Program-made: the position numbers and the translations under genes | Shown: positions 24,945 to 33,565 of the stretch, piece by piece | How the letters are laid out: each line of letters starts with the position of its first letter | Position numbering within the stretch: the stretch's first letter is position 1 | The notes under the pieces: generated by a model | Told to the model about the DNA's origin: nothing | The model's input: the letters and a program-made list of their open reading frames with translations, nothing else | Database searches by the model: none | From: JBBQVS01 sp038211295 | Lineage (GTDB): Bacteria; Chloroflexota; Ktedonobacteria; Ktedonobacterales; Ktedonobacteraceae | Direction of reading: 5' to 3' | DNA: 64,000 bases | Assembly (NCBI GenBank): GCA_038211295.1 | Contig: JBBQVS010000007.1 | Span: forward strand, 1 to 64,000

Positions 24945-25637
24945 TTAGCTCGCGGTACAAGCTTTGAGCTGTGACACATCAATAAGCTGCGTTGTATTGT
25001 CAGGATGCGGCACTTTCGTGTTTAGCACTCCTGTATTTACAATGACATCCTCGCCACTAAACAGCATCTCAAAGCGGTTCAGGCTAATAGGAGCAGGGCC
25101 GTCCAGCCACTCGCCCGTGACCGCATAGTGTGATCCATGACAGGGACACTTGAAGCTAGAGCAATCATCGCGGAACGGAACGGTACATCCCAGATGAACG
25201 CATTTCTGATACAGTCCAATCCAGTATGAGCCGTCCTTATCCTTTACAACGGACTCGGATGCTAGTTGACCAGCAAAGCCTTGAATTGGACGGAACTTGA
25301 AATTGGCATCCAGGTGAATAACGTATGTTTTCGCGGCTTGATTGTAAAACACTCCTTTGGAGCCTTTAGTAAGCTCTTGCAGGGTCTTGGCGGCTGGGAA
25401 ATCAGCTCTTTTCCCGACGGTAATAGGAGCACCAAACTGCCCTGCCAGGTTCGGGTAGAGCATGTATAGTGCGCCTGCAACGGCAGATGTTGTCGACAGG
25501 CCCCATATTGACAGCATGGACCTGCGTAGGAAGCGGCGACGGGATAAGCGTTGTTGCGCGATCTCCGCCGCTTCCGCACCACCACCGTGAAGAACTTCGT
25601 ATTGTTGCGGTGTGATTGGTGGTGTATCAAGACTCAT
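24945..25637 (-). CDS. Rieske [2Fe-2S] subunit of the cytochrome bc complex
   Basis: 230 residues. Twin-arginine-type anchor RRRFLRRSML followed by a hydrophobic segment, then the Rieske domain with cluster ligands in CVHLGC and CPCHGSHY (two Cys, two His and the disulfide pair). It passes electrons from quinol to the soluble acceptor. The ATG at 25637 (AGAGGTC 5 nt upstream) is preferred; the frame is open to 25709 but that would overlap subunit IV. 26 nt separate it from the upstream subunit IV gene. Confidence 0.95.
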   Translation of the reverse strand: MSLDTPPITPQQYEVLHGGGAEAAEIAQQRLSRRRFLRRSMLSIWGLSTTSAVAGALYMLYPNLAGQFGAPITVGKRADFPAAKTLQELTKGSKGVFYNQAAKTYVIHLDANFKFRPIQGFAGQLASESVVKDKDGSYWIGLYQKCVHLGCTVPFRDDCSSFKCPCHGSHYAVTGEWLDGPAPISLNRFEMLFSGEDVIVNTGVLNTKVPHPDNTTQLIDVSQLKACTAS

Positions 25638-25663
25638 AGTAGACCTCTTTTTCTCGTGTCGGA

Positions 25664-26206
25664 TTACAGGTCGAAGTACAGGCCCTGCCAGGGCCATACC
25701 CAGACCCAACCCGGCCCTCTAAAGAAACTGCCCGCGAGCGTTATTACAGCCCAGAACACCAGAAACATGGTGAACGTCACGATAGCGACCTTGCGATCAG
25801 CATATGCGCGGCTAGGGTTGCGATCTACGTAGGGCAAGACTGCCAACGCCAGCAGGGTCAGGCCAGGAGCAAGTACACCGCCGGTTGTCGGTGGAAAGTA
25901 ATGCAACAGCTCCTGTAGACCCAGGAAGTACCAGGGTGCTTTTGCAGGGTTAGGTGTAATGTTTGGATTAGCAGGCTCGCGCAAGGGCGCGTCAATTCTG
26001 ATCGCGAGCATTGTGACCATGACGGTAACAATCGTCGCGGAAAAGAACTCGCGCACCAGCAGGTGAGGCCAGACGAAGACCGAGTCTTCGAGTGGCTTCT
26101 CCACGCGGGTGATTGCCTCTTGCTTTACTACAGCCAGTGTGCGGTATCGTCGCTGTGTGGCGGCGGCCTGCGTCTGTATTCTAGGTTCCTTCTGTTCGAT
26201 TGACAT
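25664..26206 (-). CDS. Cytochrome b C-terminal half (subunit IV / PetD-like)
   Basis: 180 residues with three membrane segments. Contains the quinol-site signature in the form APWYFLGLQELLHYFPP (family PEWYF/PxWYF), preceded by a conserved PxANPNITPNP stretch. Its separation from cytochrome b resembles b6f-type and Gram-positive complexes, not the fused mitochondrial type. The ATG at 26206 has GAGAGG upstream. 38 nt after the cytochrome b gene. Confidence 0.93.
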   Translation of the reverse strand: MSIEQKEPRIQTQAAATQRRYRTLAVVKQEAITRVEKPLEDSVFVWPHLLVREFFSATIVTVMVTMLAIRIDAPLREPANPNITPNPAKAPWYFLGLQELLHYFPPTTGGVLAPGLTLLALAVLPYVDRNPSRAYADRKVAIVTFTMFLVFWAVITLAGSFFRGPGWVWVWPWQGLYFDL

Positions 26207-26244
26207 GTTCGTATCCTCTCGCATAGAACAGACAGATAAAAGTT

Positions 26245-27063
26245 CTAACGGGAAGCAGCACCAGCGACAGGCCGTTCTGCCCGTTCTGCTCTCGCTTCCA
26301 GTTCACGTCGTGAAGGTGGTGGTGGGCCAGCTTCGCCGCCGTCCTTACGAATACGCCAGAAGTGAACCGCCATGAGTAACGCCCCTGCGAGTGGAAGCAG
26401 AATAACGTGTCCCACATAGAAGCGGATCAGGGTTGCCTGTCCTACAGCACCACCACCAACGAGTACCTTGTATGCCGGATCGCCCAGAAGAGGGGTATAC
26501 GGAGCCAGGTTTGTGCCAACGGTGATGGCCCAGATGGCGATCTGGTCCCAGGGTAGCAAGTAGCCTGTGAAGCTCAGGAAGAGCGTGACAAAGAAAAGAA
26601 GTACACCGATGACCCAGTTGAACTCCCTCGGTGGCTTGTATGCGCCATGATAAAAGACGCGGATCATGTGTAGCGTGACCGAGACGACCATCAAGTGGGC
26701 GGACCAGCGATGCATATTACGTACCAGATGTCCAAACGAGATCGCACTATTAAGCTGATTGATGTTGGTATAGGCTGTATGGATATCGGGGATGTAGTAA
26801 AACATCAGGAACACACCGGTAATTGTCAGCAGCAGAAACAGGAAAAAGGAGATACCGCCCATACACCAGGTATAGGTGATCTTCATGGCCTGTCGGCTGA
26901 TTTTGACTGGGTGAAGGTGCAGAAAGACATTACCCATCATAACCAGAGACTGGTTCAGGGGAGTGTCAGGGTAGCCATGTCGAAAGATTGAACGCCAGAC
27001 GGTACTTTCGACAACCTTCTGCGTCACCACGTCGAGCAAGCTTTTGTTTGTGGTAGAGCTCAC
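26245..27063 (-). CDS. Cytochrome b N-terminal half (PetB-like)
   Basis: 272 residues with four core membrane helices carrying the two b hemes. Heme ligands are in helix B (NMHRWSAHLMVVSVTLHMIR) and helix D (GHVILLPLAGALLMAVHFWR). The quinol-oxidation loop GYLLPWDQIAIWAITVG is present. The N-terminal ~40 residues are soluble and the C-terminal tail is charged and Ala/Glu/Arg-rich. Start is GTG at 27063 with GAGGAGG 7 nt upstream. First gene of the five-gene operon running down to 22114. Confidence 0.95.
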   Translation of the reverse strand: MSSTTNKSLLDVVTQKVVESTVWRSIFRHGYPDTPLNQSLVMMGNVFLHLHPVKISRQAMKITYTWCMGGISFFLFLLLTITGVFLMFYYIPDIHTAYTNINQLNSAISFGHLVRNMHRWSAHLMVVSVTLHMIRVFYHGAYKPPREFNWVIGVLLFFVTLFLSFTGYLLPWDQIAIWAITVGTNLAPYTPLLGDPAYKVLVGGGAVGQATLIRFYVGHVILLPLAGALLMAVHFWRIRKDGGEAGPPPPSRRELEARAERAERPVAGAASR

Positions 27064-27144
27064 TGTGCCTCCTCAAAGGATCAAAACTTGACCATGTTTA
27101 GAAAGATAATTTGATTGCAAATATTCGTAAACACTGTGTGGCAG

Positions 27145-27150
27145 ATTATA
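27145..27150 (-). promoter_or_regulatory. Possible -10 box of the cytochrome operon
   Basis: Minus-strand TATAAT 82 nt before the cytochrome b start codon, with no convincing -35. The rest of the 27064-27470 divergent region holds the repeats and promoter listed separately. Confidence 0.35.
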
Positions 27151-27327
27151 GCATAGAACCGTAACGCTTGGGTAGTCCTCCTACCAAAAGGTTAGAACGT
27201 TTGCACTCTATCTTCTCATTATAATGTATTGTGAGGACAAACGAGAAGAGGAACACTTGTATTCTGTACTTTCGCGTTGGGTGAAACGCTATACTAGGTA
27301 GAATACCTCTCGCGGGCCTTCTTAAAC

Positions 27328-27378
27328 ATCAGGTACTCACCTGATTTTTGTGCGGTTGTTACCTGATTATTTGCGGTT
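27328..27378. repeat. Operator-like repeats upstream of the NarL-type two-component genes
   Basis: An inverted repeat ATCAGGT-actc-ACCTGAT (27328-27345) overlaps two direct repeats starting ACCTGATT and ending GCGGTT (27339-27357 and 27361-27378). The repeats start 22 bp apart, close to two helical turns. They lie just before the promoter at 27398, which suggests binding of a dimeric regulator, perhaps the cognate response regulator. Confidence 0.5.
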
Positions 27379-27397
27379 CGGCATCATAAGGAGTTGT

Positions 27398-27427
27398 TTG
27401 ACAGCGAAGAACTAAAGCCGATACAAT
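27398..27427 (+). promoter_or_regulatory. Promoter of the NarL-type two-component operon
   Basis: TTGACA (27398-27403), 18 nt spacer, TACAAT (27422-27427). 43 nt before the kinase ATG. Confidence 0.7.
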
Positions 27428-27470
27428 TACAATAGTGTAAAGAAACTTAGAAATAGCGTGAAGAGAACAT

Positions 27471-28571
27471 ATGATAAATGACTCTAATATAAAATATGGA
27501 GAGGTAGTTCAGAACAATAAACTGCTTCGTCCACTGCTCGGCATTCCTGTTTTTTACAAGGTATTACTGGCGAATAGCTTGATTATCTTTGTTGGCGCAA
27601 GTGGCGGCACATGGCTTGCGTCGCAGCTAAACACGCAAACGTATGCGCCAGTCTACTTGATTGTGTTTGTTACGATAGGTTGGCTTGTAAGTGTCCTCCT
27701 CAACTTTGTGGTTTTGCAGATAGCATTTCGCCCGCTCATGGATTTAGGGAAAGTTATGAAGCGTGTGCAAACGGGTGAGCGCACGTTACGAGCGCGGTTG
27801 ACCGGCGTTGACCCGGAGGCGGATCAGCTCGCGGGGACATTCAATATGATGCTTGAGGCGATTGATGAGGCCAACCGTGTACGCGCAAGCCAGATTATCA
27901 AGGCGCAGGAGCAAGAGCGTAAGCGCATTGCGCGGGAACTGCACGATGAAACCTCACAGGTGCTCACCTCACTCTTAATCAGTCTCGCCGTGTTGGAAGA
28001 GTCGGCGGCAACGCAGGAGGCACGAGACCGCATCGCGGAGACACGCAAGCTTGCTCATCAAACACTACGGGCTATTCGCAACCTCAGTATCGACCTACGC
28101 CCAAGCGCATTGGATGATTTGGGCTTACTCCCCGCGTTACGCTGGTATGTCAAAGAGTATCAGCAGAAGACCAATATCGAGGTTGAGTTTCACACGACGG
28201 GCTTTAAGGATCGCGAACGGCTCTCCTCAGAGATGGAGACAGCTCTTTATCGCGTGGTGCAGGAGTCACTCACAAATGTTGCCAAGCACGCGCAGGCGCA
28301 CAAGGTAACGATTTTGTTGCGTGAAGAGGTGGATGCGGTGAACGCGACCATTACCGACGATGGACGCGGGTTTGACATCGAAGAGATACGCCGTATGGAC
28401 GATCAGGAGCGCGGGCTGGGGCTTGTGGGAATGCAGGAACGCGCACTCTTGCTCGATGGCACGGTTCATATCGATAGTGGACATGGGCGCGGCACAATTG
28501 TACAAGTACATATGCCAATTCATGAAGCAACGCTGCCAAAGAAAGATATTCCCGCCACTGTGGCGGTATAA
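27471..28571 (+). CDS. NarL-family sensor histidine kinase (HisKA_3)
   Basis: 366 residues. Two membrane segments (about 28-48 and 60-85), a very short extracellular loop, a HAMP domain, then HisKA_3 with RKRIARELHDETSQ (His about 158) and HATPase with N box VVQESLTNVAKHA, DDGRGFD and RGLGLVGMQERA. The tiny loop suggests membrane-stress sensing of the LiaS type, but the signal is not known. The receiver gene follows after 58 nt and is the evident partner. Confidence 0.95.
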   Translation: MINDSNIKYGEVVQNNKLLRPLLGIPVFYKVLLANSLIIFVGASGGTWLASQLNTQTYAPVYLIVFVTIGWLVSVLLNFVVLQIAFRPLMDLGKVMKRVQTGERTLRARLTGVDPEADQLAGTFNMMLEAIDEANRVRASQIIKAQEQERKRIARELHDETSQVLTSLLISLAVLEESAATQEARDRIAETRKLAHQTLRAIRNLSIDLRPSALDDLGLLPALRWYVKEYQQKTNIEVEFHTTGFKDRERLSSEMETALYRVVQESLTNVAKHAQAHKVTILLREEVDAVNATITDDGRGFDIEEIRRMDDQERGLGLVGMQERALLLDGTVHIDSGHGRGTIVQVHMPIHEATLPKKDIPATVAV

Positions 28572-28629
28572 TACTACAAGTGTCCTCGCGGCGTCGCTGA
28601 ACACGAACGAAGGATATCAAGGAAGTTCG

Positions 28630-29280
28630 ATGAAAATACGTATTCTACTCGCCGATGACCATACAATACTGCGCGCGGGCCTCCGCATGATGTTGAACGC
28701 GCAACCGGATTTCGAGGTTGTCGGGGAAGCGCAGGATGGTCGGCAGGCCATTCAGGAAGCACAAAAGCTGCAACCCGATGTTGTGCTGATGGATATTACG
28801 ATGCCTGATATGAATGGCATCGAGGCAACACGGCAGATCAAGAAGCTTCTGCCGGAAGTAAAAGTTTTGATTTTGACGATGCATGAGCACGATGAGTATG
28901 TATTTCAAGCATTACGCGCGGGCGCATCGGGCTATATGCTCAAAGAGGCGGCGGATACTGATTTGATTTCCGCGCTACGTGTTATTCAGAACGGGCAATT
29001 CTATCTTTCACCCACGGCGCAATCGGTTATGGTTGGAGACTATCTACAGCGCGTGCGGACGGGTGAAGAGAAGGATAGTTATAGTAGCTTGACCGAGCGC
29101 GAGCGGGAGATACTCAAACTTGTCGCGGAGGGCTACACCAACAACCAGATCGCAGAGCGGTTAGTTATCAGTCCCAAAACGGTGGACACACATCGTACTC
29201 ATGTGATGGATAAGCTTAACTTGCACAGTCGGGCAGAGCTGGTGAAGTACGCAATGCGGCGTGGCTTGCTTGAAGATTAG
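28630..29280 (+). CDS. NarL/FixJ-family response regulator
   Basis: 216 residues. Receiver domain with acidic pair LADDH, phospho-Asp55 in LMDITMPD, Lys in MLKEA, and a C-terminal LuxR-type helix-turn-helix (LTEREREILKLVAEGYTNNQ, SPKTVDTHRTHVMDKL). The ATG at 28630 has AAGGA 6 nt upstream; the frame is open far into the kinase gene but family homology starts here. Cognate to the kinase before it. The repeats at 27328-27378 are candidate target sites. Confidence 0.96.
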   Translation: MKIRILLADDHTILRAGLRMMLNAQPDFEVVGEAQDGRQAIQEAQKLQPDVVLMDITMPDMNGIEATRQIKKLLPEVKVLILTMHEHDEYVFQALRAGASGYMLKEAADTDLISALRVIQNGQFYLSPTAQSVMVGDYLQRVRTGEEKDSYSSLTEREREILKLVAEGYTNNQIAERLVISPKTVDTHRTHVMDKLNLHSRAELVKYAMRRGLLED

Positions 29281-29284
29281 CCCT

Positions 29285-29319
29285 GTTGCCCGGAGACACA
29301 GGAGGTTTTTCCGGGCAAC
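29285..29319 (+). terminator. Hairpin after the response regulator
   Basis: GTTGCCCGGA / TCCGGGCAAC with a 15-nt loop, starting 5 nt after the stop codon; a short T-rich stretch (TATTTTTA) follows 8 nt later. Confidence 0.6.
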
Positions 29320-29330
29320 GTGCCGTATTT

Positions 29331-29798
29331 TTACTCGCTGTCCGCGTCGAAATCAATGCCATTGTCGCCTTCCTCGGCGAAATACTCATCACTATAGAAG
29401 CCAACATCTTTGCCAACATATACGCTTACAAGAAAGTCGTCGCGCGGCATGTCTGCTGAGAGCACAAGGTCTTCATCGATCTGCTCGATAAGTTTTGTCA
29501 GGTCGGTTTCTTCAAGCTCCCGCTCCAAAATAAGCGTTCCGTGTACTGCCGTTGTGGTAAAGTGAATATCTACCGTACCGAGTCGATTATTGCTTTGCAG
29601 GTTGCTCCCCTGCATGATGTAATACCCCTCGGAGTGGGGGGTGCGAAAGTGTCGCTCGAAATGAATATCGTCCATGCGGTGTATGTACGCGGTCAACGTG
29701 GTGCCGCGTGCTCCTTTCTCAATTATCTCTCCCTGCGCTCTTAGATACACGCTTTCCTCGCGGAGTCTCATGTACTTAGTCTTGCAAGACACAGGCAT
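29331..29798 (-). CDS. Acidic hypothetical protein
   Basis: 155 residues; no family recognised. The body reads like a beta-rich domain (GTTLTAYIHRMDDIHFERHF, RLGTVDIHFTTTAVHGTLIL) and ends with an acidic tail (YFAEEGDNGIDFDADSE). No signal peptide or membrane segment. The start is uncertain: an internal ATG at 29771 is an alternative, and neither has a strong ribosome site. It lies convergent to the response regulator and downstream of the zinc-ribbon gene. Confidence 0.65.
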   Translation of the reverse strand: MPVSCKTKYMRLREESVYLRAQGEIIEKGARGTTLTAYIHRMDDIHFERHFRTPHSEGYYIMQGSNLQSNNRLGTVDIHFTTTAVHGTLILERELEETDLTKLIEQIDEDLVLSADMPRDDFLVSVYVGKDVGFYSDEYFAEEGDNGIDFDADSE

Positions 29799-29837
29799 TA
29801 TATCATAGCTGCCTTCGCGAACTGTATTTGATTTTTG

Positions 29838-31313
29838 CTAGAGAAATTTGAGAGAAGCACGAATAGGAGAAAACACAACGCTCTCTTCGTCTGCGTAGAC
29901 GTTTTGCGGTGCCATCTGAGTCAGCACATAGGTACGGTTGCCATGAACTGTGACCAGCATAGTTGTAGCGTAGTTCACTCCGTCTTGTTGTGTGTTTCCT
30001 TGTACCTGTTGCCACGTGGCCCCGCCAAACGTGAGCGTTCCGAGGGACTTGATGGCGGTCATACCACTTTTTGTCGCCTGTTGTTGTGCATACTGGGCGG
30101 CGTCTCCGCTCACAGTTGCGCTGGTAAGCTTGACCTGCGCGGTGTGGGTGCTGTCAGAGAAAAGGACGCCCGTCGCGTCGTGTTTCGCGTTCCAGCTACT
30201 GGGATACGTAAGCCCGACGCCAAGCTGAGTGTCTTTGAAATCTTGTAGGGGCTGCGTCACCGCGGGAATAGCGAACGGCTGGGCGAACACGACCCAGAAG
30301 CTGCCACCAAGCACGAGTATAAGCAGGGCCACGACCAGAAGGATAAGAGGGATGCGGCTCTTTTTACGCGGCTGCGGCATTGGCGCAAGGACAGAGGGCG
30401 GAGTGTATTTCTCTTGCACGTATGACGCGTTCATTTGTTGCGGCACTGGTCTATTGAGTTGCTGCGGTGGCTGTGCAACCTGTGCGCCTCTTGCAAGTGG
30501 TTGTATTCGGGCGGCATCTGGGGCAGGAGTGTGGCTTTGTAGCCTTTTTTGCGCGACAGGCAAGGGTGTATCTTCAGGATGTTGTGTGAGCAGCGTTGGT
30601 TGTGGAGTCTGCGGCTGGATGTAGCTTGGCACGGGAACAGTATCAAGATACTCCACATCATCGGCACGCTTGCTGGTATCGCGCGACTCAGGGTACACCT
30701 GTGTGTGCATTTCTGCTCTATCTTCTCCGTGCTCAGCTTCCTGCACATCTTCTGGCTGTGTGGACTCTGGTATGGTTAGCGCGGACGTGGGAGTATCCTC
30801 AATCGCGCGTGCCTCATTCTCGTTGCTGGTCACGGGTAGCGGGGTTAGTGTACTTGGCTGTTCCCACACTTTGACGCGCAGTTCGCGCTCGCCAAACGCT
30901 GGACGGGGCGGAGTTGGTTGTACCGCTTGGTCTTTTTGTTCTTTCGCCGCTTCCTGTCCCTGTACGTCCTCTTTGCGGGGAGAGAGTTCTTTGACCGAGA
31001 CGTGCGTCATGGGCGCGGGCCACGCTACGGCGGACGCAGCAAGGTCGTCGGGTGCAATACGCCGCGTTGTGCGTGGGCGTGGTTGTTGCGCCATCTGCTC
31101 ACGAAGACGGGGTTTTTCGACGGGTTGTTGTGCTATTTGCTCTCGTGGCGCGGGCTTTGTTGGCACTCGCTCTGCTACCGAAGCAGCGGGGCCAGAAGCC
31201 GCCAATGACTGAGCACTGAACGGGTGCGAAGGCACGAGCGTCCCACAATGATTACAAAAACGAGCATTCTCTTTGGGCAAGTTCTGCCCACACTTCGTAC
31301 AAACTGTTGCCAC
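29838..31313 (-). CDS. Zinc-ribbon membrane protein with long disordered region
   Basis: 491 residues. N-terminal zinc ribbon CTKCGQNLP...FCNHCGTL (4 Cys), then ~300 residues of Pro/Gln/Glu/Thr-rich disordered sequence, one membrane segment (IPLILLVVALLILVLGGSFW) and a C-terminal ~140-residue outer domain (LGVGLTYPSSWNAKHDATG ... VVFSPIRASLKFL) that resembles PsbP/lipoprotein-like domains found after such anchors. The GTG at 31313 with GGAGAGG upstream places the zinc ribbon at the N-terminus; the frame is open to 31388. Function unknown; probably an envelope protein with a cytoplasmic regulatory tail. Confidence 0.82.
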   Translation of the reverse strand: MATVCTKCGQNLPKENARFCNHCGTLVPSHPFSAQSLAASGPAASVAERVPTKPAPREQIAQQPVEKPRLREQMAQQPRPRTTRRIAPDDLAASAVAWPAPMTHVSVKELSPRKEDVQGQEAAKEQKDQAVQPTPPRPAFGERELRVKVWEQPSTLTPLPVTSNENEARAIEDTPTSALTIPESTQPEDVQEAEHGEDRAEMHTQVYPESRDTSKRADDVEYLDTVPVPSYIQPQTPQPTLLTQHPEDTPLPVAQKRLQSHTPAPDAARIQPLARGAQVAQPPQQLNRPVPQQMNASYVQEKYTPPSVLAPMPQPRKKSRIPLILLVVALLILVLGGSFWVVFAQPFAIPAVTQPLQDFKDTQLGVGLTYPSSWNAKHDATGVLFSDSTHTAQVKLTSATVSGDAAQYAQQQATKSGMTAIKSLGTLTFGGATWQQVQGNTQQDGVNYATTMLVTVHGNRTYVLTQMAPQNVYADEESVVFSPIRASLKFL

Positions 31314-31370
31314 GAAACCTCTCCTACGTCTTGCCCAACTAGAGGGACTTTTACGCTCTACAGTAGCGTA

Positions 31371-31401
31371 AAAAACAAGTAGGGTCAAGAGAGATGACCC
31401 T
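31371..31401 (-). terminator. Terminator after the FAD oxidoreductase
   Basis: Minus-strand hairpin AGGGTCA-tctctct-TGACCCT followed by ACTTGTTTTTT. It ends the oxidoreductase transcript 20 nt after its stop codon. Confidence 0.85.
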
Positions 31402-31420
31402 GACTAGTACATATTGTTGC

Positions 31421-32656
31421 TCACTTGAGTTCTAATAACGCTTCCCGCTCGGTTTCTGTCTCGATAACCTGCTGATTTTTCACAATTTCAACCAGCTTCT
31501 TGCGACCTTTGGGGCTACCGATCATCAGGACACCAATAAGTTTATTGTTGCGAAAGAATAGCTTGCGGTAATTTTCGTTGCCCTTCTCGCCCGGCTCTCG
31601 ACGTGCAAGCGTCTTGATATCCGACTTACCCGATTCAGTTGTGCCGACGACAGCGATGTTCACGTCGAACAGGGGGCTTGTATAGGTTGGCACGTCCACG
31701 TATGCCTGATGCGCTCCCGCCATATTCGCCCCAGCAATGCGTCCGTGTGCCATCGCATTGTCCCATGTCCCCATCGTATGATGAATGCCGAGGGTCGGAT
31801 CAAAGAATTCCGCGACATCACCAGCGGCATAGACGCCTGCAACATTTGTTTCAAGATACTCATTGACTATTACGCCATTGCGTATCTCGACAGGAGTGTT
31901 GGCGAGAACGTGAGTATTCAACGTGATGCCAAGACCTATACCAATCATGTCGGCCTGTATCTGCCGCCCGCTTTTTGTTTTGACATACGTTGGCACGCCA
32001 TTTTTAGGAATGACCTCTTCGATTTCGTCGCTATGAATAACCTGCACTCCGAACTTTTTCGCGATATTATCGACAACCTCGCCACCATCGGGGTCGAGCG
32101 CGTGACGAAGCCAGTATGGGCCACGCATAATCCACGTTGTGTCGAGTTTACGTAGCGCGAAACCATCGCACAACTCATAGGAAATGAAGCTGCCACCATA
32201 AGCCACGGCAGTGCGCGAGGCCTGCATTTTTTCAACGATTGTTTTTGTGTCGTCAAGTGTCACGAAGTTGTAGATATGGTTTACGTCTTTAGCTCCCGGC
32301 ACTTTAAGCGAATTGGCCCACCCACCGCTTGCAACGAGTAATGCGTCGTAGGGAAGATGCTGCCCTTTGTTGGTGACAACCACACGTTCATCGGTGTGAA
32401 CACTCTCGACAAGTGTCTCCGTCAAGAGTTCGATATCGCGCTGCTCATGCCACGCGAAGTCGCGAATCATGACTTTCTGCTCCGCGATGACGCCTTGCAA
32501 GAAGCGTGGTAGAGAGACACGATTGTAGAGCGGGTAGAGTTCGTTTGTGATGAGGTGAATACTACAATTCGCATCGTTCTTGCGGAGGGTCTCGGCGGCT
32601 GTCGTCCCTGCAACCCCATTTCCAATAATTATATAACGCTTCTCGTGTGTAGCCAA
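31421..32656 (-). CDS. FAD-dependent pyridine nucleotide-disulfide oxidoreductase
   Basis: 411 residues. FAD-binding IIGNGVAGTTAAETLRK at the N-terminus, a second nucleotide-binding fold (AVAYGGSFISYELCDGFAL, where the usual GxGxxG is altered to GGSFIS), and the FAD site VYAAGDVAEFFDPTLG. Resembles the NADH:rubredoxin reductase/NirB N-terminal group. The altered second Rossmann motif suggests a changed or absent preference for NAD(P)H. Start is TTG at 32656 with AAGGAG 9 nt upstream. Single-gene transcript ending at the terminator at 31371. The physiological acceptor cannot be told. Confidence 0.88.
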   Translation of the reverse strand: MATHEKRYIIIGNGVAGTTAAETLRKNDANCSIHLITNELYPLYNRVSLPRFLQGVIAEQKVMIRDFAWHEQRDIELLTETLVESVHTDERVVVTNKGQHLPYDALLVASGGWANSLKVPGAKDVNHIYNFVTLDDTKTIVEKMQASRTAVAYGGSFISYELCDGFALRKLDTTWIMRGPYWLRHALDPDGGEVVDNIAKKFGVQVIHSDEIEEVIPKNGVPTYVKTKSGRQIQADMIGIGLGITLNTHVLANTPVEIRNGVIVNEYLETNVAGVYAAGDVAEFFDPTLGIHHTMGTWDNAMAHGRIAGANMAGAHQAYVDVPTYTSPLFDVNIAVVGTTESGKSDIKTLARREPGEKGNENYRKLFFRNNKLIGVLMIGSPKGRKKLVEIVKNQQVIETETEREALLELK

Positions 32657-33118
32657 CGTGCAAGTCTCCTTATGACACAGGGTATGGTATAAAATATTTA
32701 TGCCTGTGAGAATAGTAGCACAGTTTTTGTGAGAGTGCTATAGTTGGGTTCGACACACTTTGCGCATTGAAAAAGGCGCAAACACACGACGAGAGTACAG
32801 CATAGAATGCTGTGTCCACTACTTTTGCCACAGTGAGCAAGCCATGACCGATGCCACTAAGACATTTTCCAGACACGTTCTCATGCAAAAGCGTTCTTTG
32901 TCTCTGGGAAATTTCGTTGCCTTCAATGAAAATGGGCGACATGATACGATATGAGGAGAGTGCGGATGGGCTACTTATTATAAATGGGTTAAAGTTCTCC
33001 TCTTGAGTAAACTCAAGAGGAGAACTCTAGCTAAAAAGAGAGACCTATGCTAGTGAATGCTTCTTTGATTACTCACATTCTTCCTGCTGGCTTGTTCTTG
33101 GTGCTAGTTAAAACTGTA
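32657..33118. other. Intergenic region of 462 nt
   Basis: No convincing gene. Short open frames on both strands (32670-32942 minus, 32760-32954 plus) lack ribosome sites and family signatures. The right part holds the terminator listed at 32993. An AT-rich stretch near 32690-32720 may carry the oxidoreductase promoter, but no clear hexamers are seen. Confidence 0.6.
32993..33026 (-). terminator. Hairpin ending the cysteine operon
   Basis: Perfect 16-bp arms AGTTCTCCTCTTGAGT / ACTCAAGAGGAGAACT with a 2-nt loop, about 90 nt after the JAMM protease stop codon. Confidence 0.75.
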
Positions 33119-33565
33119 CTACTCGATGTGAACCTTGCCCTCGGTCACGTTACCCTGCCCGTCAATATCGAACACACGGACATATGGAGGGTTGGGGTAG
33201 TGGCGATGTGAGAAGATGATGTACAGGTAGCCACTGCGCTTCGCCCACTCTTTGTCGCGCCCCGAAGGATATGCTTCGCTTTTTGGGTGAGAGTGATAGT
33301 AGAGCATTTTACCATCATACTCTTCTACATCATTATAAATGCGTACAAGATCAGCGTCGGCAATAATCGAGAAATCATCGGGAAACTCTGCGGCATTCGG
33401 AGTTGGATAGTGCTTTACCACGCGGCCCGCGACGCTTCCAACAACTCCGCACCCTTCGTTTGGATAGCTGGCAACGATGTGCGCGATCATTTCGGCATAA
33501 AGTGCCGAGGGAATAGCCACAACAAACGTGTTCGGCGTCTGAGCTGTATCGGCGGTGTTTACCAT
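33119..33565 (-). CDS. JAMM (Mov34/MPN) metalloprotease, Mec+-like
   Basis: 148 residues. Zinc protease motif complete: Glu in PNEGCGVVG and HSHPKSEAYPSGRD (HxH-x10-D). In the Mycobacterium tuberculosis pathway the Mec+ protease releases cysteine from the carrier CysO. Its ATG overlaps the cysM stop (ATGGTAA), so it is translationally coupled. Fourth and last gene of the operon with the E1-like/rhodanese protein, the MoaD-like carrier and CysM, which strongly supports this role. It may also trim the extra Arg from the carrier. Confidence 0.94.
   Translation of the reverse strand: MVNTADTAQTPNTFVVAIPSALYAEMIAHIVASYPNEGCGVVGSVAGRVVKHYPTPNAAEFPDDFSIIADADLVRIYNDVEEYDGKMLYYHSHPKSEAYPSGRDKEWAKRSGYLYIIFSHRHYPNPPYVRVFDIDGQGNVTEGKVHIE

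Noticed and set aside
30229..31212. Long plus-strand frames (131, 180 and 96 codons)
   Set aside because: Antisense of the low-complexity Pro/Gln/Glu region of the zinc-ribbon protein.
32670..32954. Short open frames on both strands in the 462-nt gap
   Set aside because: No ribosome sites, no repeats or motifs, and they overlap each other.
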